A stretch of DNA of 36,873 bases from Actinoplanes cyaneus (lineage in GTDB: Bacteria > Actinomycetota > Actinomycetes > Mycobacteriales > Micromonosporaceae): the NCBI RefSeq assembly GCF_016862095.1, contig NZ_BOMH01000021.1, forward strand, positions 1 to 36,873, read 5' to 3'. Shown piece by piece: positions 32,456 to 36,873 of the stretch. The translations under genes were made by a program, and so were the position numbers. Below the pieces are notes generated by a model. The model was not told the DNA's origin. It saw only the letters and a list, made by a program, of their open reading frames with translations, and made no database searches. Within the stretch, counting starts at the first letter, position 1. Each line of letters begins with the position of its first letter.

Positions 32456-34051
32456 TCAGTCCTTGACGGGGACGAAGCTGGCGAAGACGACGTCGAGGAC
32501 TTTCTTGCGGTATTCGGCCCAGTCGGAGTCGGGGGTCTGGAACCAGAAGCCGTAGGCCTGGTGGGCCGACGTGACGACACCGCGGTTGTTGATGTGCTGG
32601 GTGCCGTTCTTGTTGTAGGTGAACTCCCAGTCCGCGGCCTTCACGAAGTAGTCGACGGACGCGAGCTTCTTCTCCTTGTAGCTCGGGAAGTCGCCGCCGT
32701 TGAGACGTGCGTCCCGCTGCGACCGCCAGTCTGCGACCGGGTTGGAGCGCGGCTCGTCGGTCTGGTCGATGCCCAGGACGTGACCCTTCCCGTCCCGCCA
32801 GTAACGCATCGACCCTTCCTTCGACGTGGTCCAGCCGACCGGAACGTACACGGAGAAGCCGGTCTTGTCGGTGTAGTCGACGAACCCGGCCGGCAGCGGC
32901 GGACGGCCGCTCGTCGCGCTGGCGCTGACACTCGCGCTCGGTGAGGGCGCCGCGCTCGGCGTGGACGGCGCCGCGCTGGTCACGGCACTCGTCGCGGGGG
33001 CGGCCGCGGTCGCCTGCGTCGGCGCCGGGCCCTCCACCGCCGTCGGCGTCGACGACTGCCGCGTGGTCAGGAAGACCGCCAGCCCGGCGAGCAGCACCAC
33101 CACCGCGGCGGCCAGGGGGATCAGCTTGCGGTTGAGGGGCCTCTCGTCGCGTACGGCAGGAGGGTCCGTCTGGATCTCGTCATCGGCCGGCGGTCGTGGC
33201 TTGGGCACGACGGCAACCGCGGTCTCCAGGTCGACGATCGCCTCGCGCAGCAGCCGCTCGGCCTCCTCCGCGCCGATCCGCTCGGCCGGGTCCTTGCGCA
33301 GCAGCCCGTCCAGCACCGGCGTCAGCGCGCCCGCCTGCGTCGGCGGGTCCGGCTCCTCGGTCGCGAGCGCCGCCAGGGTCGCCATCGTCGACGTGCGCTG
33401 GAACGGCGAATGCCCCTCGACAGCGGCGTAGAGCGTCGCGCCCAGCCCCCACAGGTCCGCCGCCGGCCCGCTCGTGCCGAACCGGGCCCGCTCCGGCGCC
33501 ATGTACAGCGGCGAGCCGATCAACACGTCGGACCTGCTGGTCAGGCTGTCGTCGTCGAGCACGGCGATGCCGAAATCGGTGAGCAGCACCCGCCCGTCGT
33601 CGGCGAGCAGCACGTTCGCCGGCTTCACGTCGCGGTGCTGAACCCCGGCGCGGTGCGCGGCCTGCAGAGCGGCGAGAAGATCAAGACCGATTCTGGCCAC
33701 CCGGTACGCGTCCAGGGGCCCGTCCTCGACGATCACCTGGCGCAGCGAGCGGGACGGCACAAACTCCATGACGATCAGCGTCTGGTCGTCATGGGAAAGC
33801 ACGTCATACACCTGGACGACGTTCGGATGGCTCAACCGGGCGGCGGCCCGGGCCTCCCGCAGCGTCCGGCGCGTCGCGGCCTCACCCTCGGCCAGCTCCT
33901 CGGGCAGATCGATCTGCTTGACCGCGACCTCGCGCTCGAGCGTCTCGTCGTGCGCCCGCCAGACCTGGCCCATGCCGCCGCGCCCGAGCAGATCACCGAG
34001 CCGGTAACGTCCGGCGAGCAGGGTAGGCGCATCAGGCATGTCCCTCGACAT
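32456..34051 (-). CDS. Membrane Ser/Thr protein kinase (PknB type)
   Basis: This 531-residue kinase has the Gly loop LGRGGMGQV, K45 in VAVKQ, the catalytic loop HRDVKPANVL (D141), DFG (D159) and APE. A membrane segment at about 310-329 is followed by a Pro/Ser/Thr-rich linker and an extracellular domain of about 140 residues. That domain has no PASTA repeats; its pattern VPVGWTTSKEG suggests a ligand- or surface-sensing domain of unknown type. Several ATGs are possible (34114, 34051, 34039); I chose 34051, which starts about 12 residues before GRYRLG and has a G-rich stretch close upstream. No phosphatase partner is adjacent. Confidence 0.88.
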   Translation of the reverse strand: MSRDMPDAPTLLAGRYRLGDLLGRGGMGQVWRAHDETLEREVAVKQIDLPEELAEGEAATRRTLREARAAARLSHPNVVQVYDVLSHDDQTLIVMEFVPSRSLRQVIVEDGPLDAYRVARIGLDLLAALQAAHRAGVQHRDVKPANVLLADDGRVLLTDFGIAVLDDDSLTSRSDVLIGSPLYMAPERARFGTSGPAADLWGLGATLYAAVEGHSPFQRTSTMATLAALATEEPDPPTQAGALTPVLDGLLRKDPAERIGAEEAERLLREAIVDLETAVAVVPKPRPPADDEIQTDPPAVRDERPLNRKLIPLAAAVVVLLAGLAVFLTTRQSSTPTAVEGPAPTQATAAAPATSAVTSAAPSTPSAAPSPSASVSASATSGRPPLPAGFVDYTDKTGFSVYVPVGWTTSKEGSMRYWRDGKGHVLGIDQTDEPRSNPVADWRSQRDARLNGGDFPSYKEKKLASVDYFVKAADWEFTYNKNGTQHINNRGVVTSAHQAYGFWFQTPDSDWAEYRKKVLDVVFASFVPVKD

Positions 34052-34430
34052 ACCCCCCTCGGCCGCCCCTGCAACGTCGTCCACCGGGTGCGGGGAATCC
34101 GCCGGGGCGTTCATCGTCTCCGAGCCTGCCGTCCTGCGCCGGAGGGAAGCGGCGCCGGACCATCCTCGCACGCCGTCCGTAACGTTTCCTGCAAGGATCA
34201 TGCGAGCGCGACCGGTGCCGCGCCGTCCGCCGCCGAGGTCATCCGGGAGTGGTACGGGACGTCACCCCGGCCGGGCCGACCCGGCTGGTCTCGCCGCTGA
34301 GCAGGGCATTCGTAGCGTACGTGAGCAGTCTGCCCTGACGATGTGATCAGCGGCGTGCCCGTGCGGGCTCCGCGGTGAACGGCGCGGCCGGGCGATCCCC
34401 GCACGGGGCGCCCGGCCGGATCCGTACGCC
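34052..34430. other. Intergenic region between kinase and DUF3618 genes
   Basis: Apart from the hairpin at 34385-34418 I see no gene, repeat array or clear promoter in this 379-bp stretch. Part of it could belong to the kinase if the ATG at 34114 is used. Confidence 0.5.
34385..34418 (-). terminator. Terminator after the DUF3618 gene
   Basis: CGGCCGGGCG (34385-34394) pairs perfectly with CGCCCGGCCG (34409-34418). An inner CCCC/GGGG pairing gives a nearly continuous stem with a GCAC loop. It is 12 bp past the stop of the minus-strand gene at 34431. Confidence 0.8.
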
Positions 34431-35984
34431 TCAGCGTGAACGGCGGATCAGCGCGACACCCGCGGCGGCCGTGGCGATGGCGGCGCCGAGCATCGCGTAC
34501 TGCTTCGGGTTCGCGGCCACCCGCTGCCGCGCGGAGCCGATCGCCGTGCCGGCGCGCTCCGCCACGTCCGCCGCCTGGGATGCCACCCGGGTGCTCGTCT
34601 GCGCGGTGGCCTCGGCGATGTGGCCCGGGCCGCCGTGCGTCATCGCTTCCCTGGCCTGGGCGCCGCGGGAGACGGCGGCCTCCTTGATCTGGCTCGCCTT
34701 CCCGGCGGCGGCGTCCTTCAGGCCGGAACCCTGGCCGGCGCCATGTTCCGTGCCCGGGTCCGTGCCCTGGTCGCTCTTGCCGCCCTTAAGATCCGCGACC
34801 TTGCCGGCCGCCTCCTTGAGGTCCGCGGCCTTGCCACCCGCCGCGTCCTTGAGTTCGGCGGCCTTGCCGCTGGCGGCGTCCTTGAGGTCTGCGGCCTTAC
34901 CGCTGACGGCGTCCTTGAGGTCCGCGGCCTTACCGCTGACGGCGTCCTTGAGGTCCGCGGCCTTACCACTGGCGGCGCCCTTGAGGTCAGCGGCCTTCTC
35001 GACGGCCGCGTCCTTCAGGTCGGCGGCCGACTCCTTGAGGTGGGCGGTCTTGTCGGCGGCGGACTGCTTGACCCGCGCGGGGATGTCGACCTTGGCCACC
35101 AGCGCCTCGACGGTCTCCCCCATCTCAGCCCGGGTCTCCTCGATCTCCGCACGCAGTTCATCGGTGTTGCGCGGAGCCTCGCCGTCCCGTCGCGCCGGAT
35201 CCTTCCCGGCCTTGGACATTTCCGGCTTGGACTGTACGGACATGGATGAACTCGCCTTCGCCGTCTCGATCTTCGCTGTGCTGTCTGTTCCGTGCCCCGC
35301 GCCGGAAGCCGCGGTGGGCGCGCCGGGGTCCGGCTTGCCGGTCGCGCTGCCGTCCGGCTTGCCGGTCGCGGCCGGGACCGGGATGGGCTTGTCTGCCGCG
35401 CCCGGCGGGGCGGGTTTCGCGGCGGCCACGGAAGGTGCCGGCTCGGTACCCTTCGGGCTCGTCGTTGCCGGCCGTGCCGTCGGTTCTGCCGGGCCGGCGG
35501 CCGGGGAGGACGTCGCTGCGGACGTCGGAACGGGATGGTCGGCTGCTCCTGGCGGGGCAGGCTTGGCAGCGGCCGCGGGCGGCGTGGGCTTGGCAACGGC
35601 CGCAGGCGGGGCGAGCTTGGCAACAGCCGCAGGCGGGGCGGGCTTGGCAACAGCCGCGGGCGGCGTGGGCTTCGCTGCCTGCGGGGCGGGCTTGGGGGGA
35701 TGCGGGTGCGGCTTCTCGGCCTGGCCCGGGGCCGGCTTGGCAGCGGCCGCGGGCGGGCCGGGTTTCGGCGGCGCCGGCTTGGGAGCCGTCGGTCCCGTGC
35801 CGGCCGACGGTTTCGCGCCGCGGTTGCCGCCGCCCGGGGACGTGTTCCCCCGGCCGGTGCCACCCGGTGTTCTGCCCGCGGCCCCGCCGCCGCCCTTGCC
35901 GCCGTAGGCGGGAGCGGACCCGCTGGTGCGGGTGCCCCCGCCCAGCACGTCGTCTCCGGAAGCCGGACCGGCCTCGTCGCTCAC
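34431..35984 (-). CDS. DUF3618 protein with Pro/Ala-rich and 11-residue repeats
   Basis: This 517-residue protein has four regions. Residues 1-245 are Gly/Pro/Ala-rich and probably disordered, with about five 9-residue repeats of AKPAPPAAV type (104-148). A DUF3618 motif (TDELRAEIEETRAEMGETV) covers about 273-305. Residues 320-400 hold seven 11-residue repeats of KAADLKDAVSG type, predicted amphipathic helix as in LEA or apolipoprotein-like proteins. A C-terminal membrane segment (497-513) ends in RRSR. It begins with a GTG at 35984 overlapping the stop of the holin-like gene (GTGA). An internal start near 35243 would give a more usual DUF3618 length. It is probably an envelope-associated structural or stress protein; function unknown. 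Confidence 0.82.
   Translation of the reverse strand: MSDEAGPASGDDVLGGGTRTSGSAPAYGGKGGGGAAGRTPGGTGRGNTSPGGGNRGAKPSAGTGPTAPKPAPPKPGPPAAAAKPAPGQAEKPHPHPPKPAPQAAKPTPPAAVAKPAPPAAVAKLAPPAAVAKPTPPAAAAKPAPPGAADHPVPTSAATSSPAAGPAEPTARPATTSPKGTEPAPSVAAAKPAPPGAADKPIPVPAATGKPDGSATGKPDPGAPTAASGAGHGTDSTAKIETAKASSSMSVQSKPEMSKAGKDPARRDGEAPRNTDELRAEIEETRAEMGETVEALVAKVDIPARVKQSAADKTAHLKESAADLKDAAVEKAADLKGAASGKAADLKDAVSGKAADLKDAVSGKAADLKDAASGKAAELKDAAGGKAADLKEAAGKVADLKGGKSDQGTDPGTEHGAGQGSGLKDAAAGKASQIKEAAVSRGAQAREAMTHGGPGHIAEATAQTSTRVASQAADVAERAGTAIGSARQRVAANPKQYAMLGAAIATAAAGVALIRRSR
34785..35021. repeat. 33-bp coding tandem repeat
   Basis: Seven in-frame copies of a 33-bp unit encode the KAADLKDAVSG repeats of the DUF3618 protein. 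Neighbouring copies are near-identical at DNA level, so the region can gain or lose units by slippage. Confidence 0.8.
35541..35675. repeat. 27-bp coding tandem repeat
   Basis: About five in-frame copies encode the AKPAPPAAV repeat in the Pro/Ala-rich region of the DUF3618 protein. Confidence 0.7.
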
Positions 35985-36400
35985 GGGTTCCTCCCCGAGC
36001 GGGCGGCGGACATGAACGTGTTCACGTCCTCACGACCGCTGGCCACCGCTTCCTCCGGTGCCGGCGGCACGGCCTGCTTGACCTGGTTCTTGCCGATCAG
36101 CGCGGCCACACCGGCGGCCGCGAAGAGCACGACCGTCACGATCAGCGCCGCTGCCCACACCGGCATCACCAGTGCCAGGGCCGCGCCGCCGGTGACGAGG
36201 AGCGCGCCGAGGCCGTACATCGCAAGGACCCCGGAAGCGCCCAGCAACCCGGCACCCTTCCCGGCCTTCTTGCCTTTCTCCACCATCTCCATGCGGGCGA
36301 GCGTCAATTCGTCCCGCACCAGCGTCGTGACCTGTTCGCTGAGCCGGTTGACCAGTTCCGCGGTAGACGCCTGCTCACTTCTCGCGTCGGTGTGCGCCAT
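35981..36400 (-). CDS. Holin-like small membrane protein (DUF1469/phage-holin superfamily)
   Basis: This 139-residue protein has an N-terminal amphipathic helix (LVNRLSEQVTTLVRDELTLARMEM). Two membrane segments follow (about 52-75 and 80-103). This is the pattern of actinobacterial proteins annotated as phage holin family. There is no lysin or phage gene nearby. The pairing with DUF3618 is a known chromosomal arrangement, so a housekeeping envelope or stress role is more likely than lysis. The ATG at 36400 has GGAGGGG upstream, and the stop overlaps the next gene. Confidence 0.87.
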   Translation of the reverse strand: MAHTDARSEQASTAELVNRLSEQVTTLVRDELTLARMEMVEKGKKAGKGAGLLGASGVLAMYGLGALLVTGGAALALVMPVWAAALIVTVVLFAAAGVAALIGKNQVKQAVPPAPEEAVASGREDVNTFMSAARSGRNP

Positions 36401-36420
36401 CGTCCCCTCCGTCCTGCACC

Positions 36421-36461
36421 ACTCTCAGCGGTTGACGTACCCGCCTCAACCGTCCCTAACC
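36421..36461 (-). promoter_or_regulatory. Candidate stress-sigma promoter of the holin/DUF3618 operon
   Basis: On the minus strand GGTT (36461-36458) and GGGTAC (36442-36437) are separated by 15 bp, close to the actinobacterial sigma-B/F pattern GTTT-N14-16-GGGTAT. A vegetative alternative, TTGAGG (36449-36444) with GAGAGT (36426-36421), 17 bp spacer, overlaps it. Either gives a short leader to the ATG at 36400. Confidence 0.4.
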
Positions 36462-36701
36462 ACCCCCAACCCTGTCGCGTACCCCTACCCGCCAGCCAAA
36501 ACGTCTGTCCTCCCGCTCGGCGCCACCGGGTCGCGGCTGGCGTTCACGGTGGTGAGGAGCCCTGAACACAGCCCTCAGCGCCAGCCGGGCACCGCGCACC
36601 GCATTGCCCGGGATGAGCGCCGCGTTGCCCGGGGGAAGACGTGCCGAGCGGCCCGGGATGAAACGTGTCAGGGCGGCGAGGACACCGCCGGAACACGACT
36701 A
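36462..36701. other. Divergent intergenic spacer, no gene
   Basis: This is the unannotated middle of the 374-bp gap between the holin-like gene and the lipoprotein gene. It contains scattered TTGCCCGGG/GCCCGGGATGA copies (about 36600-36665) but no array or coding pattern that I can support. Confidence 0.4.
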
Positions 36702-36730
36702 TTGACCGGCGCATAACCCGAACGTAACGT
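36702..36730 (+). promoter_or_regulatory. Promoter of the lipoprotein gene
   Basis: TTGACC (36702-36707) and TAACGT (36725-36730) with a 17-bp spacer form a good vegetative-type promoter. The leader is about 38 nt. A palindromic AACGTT lies at 36749-36754, downstream of the predicted transcription start, where a LacI-type repressor could bind. Confidence 0.6.
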
Positions 36731-36774
36731 GGGTCACACCTCAGATAGAACGTTTCAAGTCGCTGGAGGCATAG

Positions 36775-36873
36775 ATGCGTTCCCGGCTGGCCCTTACTGT
36801 TGCGATCACCACCACCGCCGTTCTGGCGATCTCCGGTTGCACGAAGAAGAACGACACCGACACCTCGTCCGGT
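36775..36873 (+). CDS. N-terminus of a lipoprotein (cut by window end)
   Basis: Thirty-three codons are visible. They give a basic start (MRSRLALT), a hydrophobic stretch and the lipobox ISGC followed by a charged Lys/Asp/Thr-rich linker. This is a lipoprotein signal peptide. GGAGG lies 5 nt before the ATG. The body of the protein is beyond the window; a solute-binding protein is a common possibility but cannot be shown. Confidence 0.75.
   Translation, partial: MRSRLALTVAITTTAVLAISGCTKKNDTDTSSG

Noticed and set aside
34785..35021. Repeat array as CRISPR or non-coding satellite
   Set aside because: The 33-bp units stay in frame and encode an amphipathic 11-residue peptide repeat within a DUF3618 protein.
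35981..36400. Prophage remnant suggested by the holin-like gene
   Set aside because: No lysin, integrase, capsid or tail gene is present, and the holin-like/DUF3618 pairing is a usual chromosomal arrangement in actinobacteria.

Overview
This window is very GC-rich, with G/C at most third codon positions, many GTG starts, one TTG start and several apparently leaderless genes. That points to an actinomycete, most likely of the Micromonosporaceae (Actinoplanes-like). The genus is inference from gene content and from GC-rich minisatellites beside genes. No rRNA, tRNA, transposase, integrase or CRISPR array was found.

Layout. 1-655: non-coding GC-rich tandem repeats and a terminator. 656-6458: a sugar ABC importer (two permeases and a binding lipoprotein, no ATPase) divergent from a GH3 glycosidase, with palindromes between them. 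6511-7380: a stand-alone RsbU/SpoIIE-type phosphatase. 7507-11942: an operon for an aminoaldehyde dehydrogenase, a GABA transaminase, an Lrp/AsnC regulator and an FAD amine/amino-acid oxidase, closed by a strong terminator. 11997-15314 (minus): a secreted phospholipase-D-like protein, a PAS-GAF histidine kinase and a lone receiver. 15434-17021: an alpha/beta hydrolase and a MerR regulator. 17408-18832: a Fic-domain protein. 18990-19925: an unrecognised ORF with three TTA codons and a Pro-rich repeat, ending at a perfect palindrome. 19980-20220: another minisatellite. 20270-30418 (minus): a polyamine block with a diamine-type aminotransferase, PotC-PotB-PotD-PotA, a second aminoaldehyde dehydrogenase, an omega-amino-acid aminotransferase and MmsA. 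A MocR regulator diverges from MmsA at 30479. 31865-36400: a Uma2-family protein, a Ser/Thr kinase, and a DUF3618/holin-like pair. 36775 onward: the start of a lipoprotein gene.

How the genes work together. Roughly half the window reads as one polyamine and omega-amino-acid utilisation island. PotABCD would import putrescine or spermidine. Aminotransferase or oxidase would give 4-aminobutanal or 3-aminopropanal, and two dehydrogenases would give GABA and beta-alanine. GabT would send GABA to succinate semialdehyde. The 27581 aminotransferase plus MmsA would send beta-alanine through malonate semialdehyde to acetyl-CoA. Succinate-semialdehyde dehydrogenase and glutamylputrescine synthetase are not in the window.

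The most interesting new signal is regulatory. Two promoters of this island, 14 kb apart and on opposite strands, share a palindromic ACGGAWTCMGT element placed identically between candidate -35 and -10 boxes. Related GGAATCC cores occur twice upstream of the second dehydrogenase. Other points worth a look are the TTA-rich orphan ORF, the Fic protein with a long N-terminal region, and a PLD-like protein lacking both HKD aspartates.
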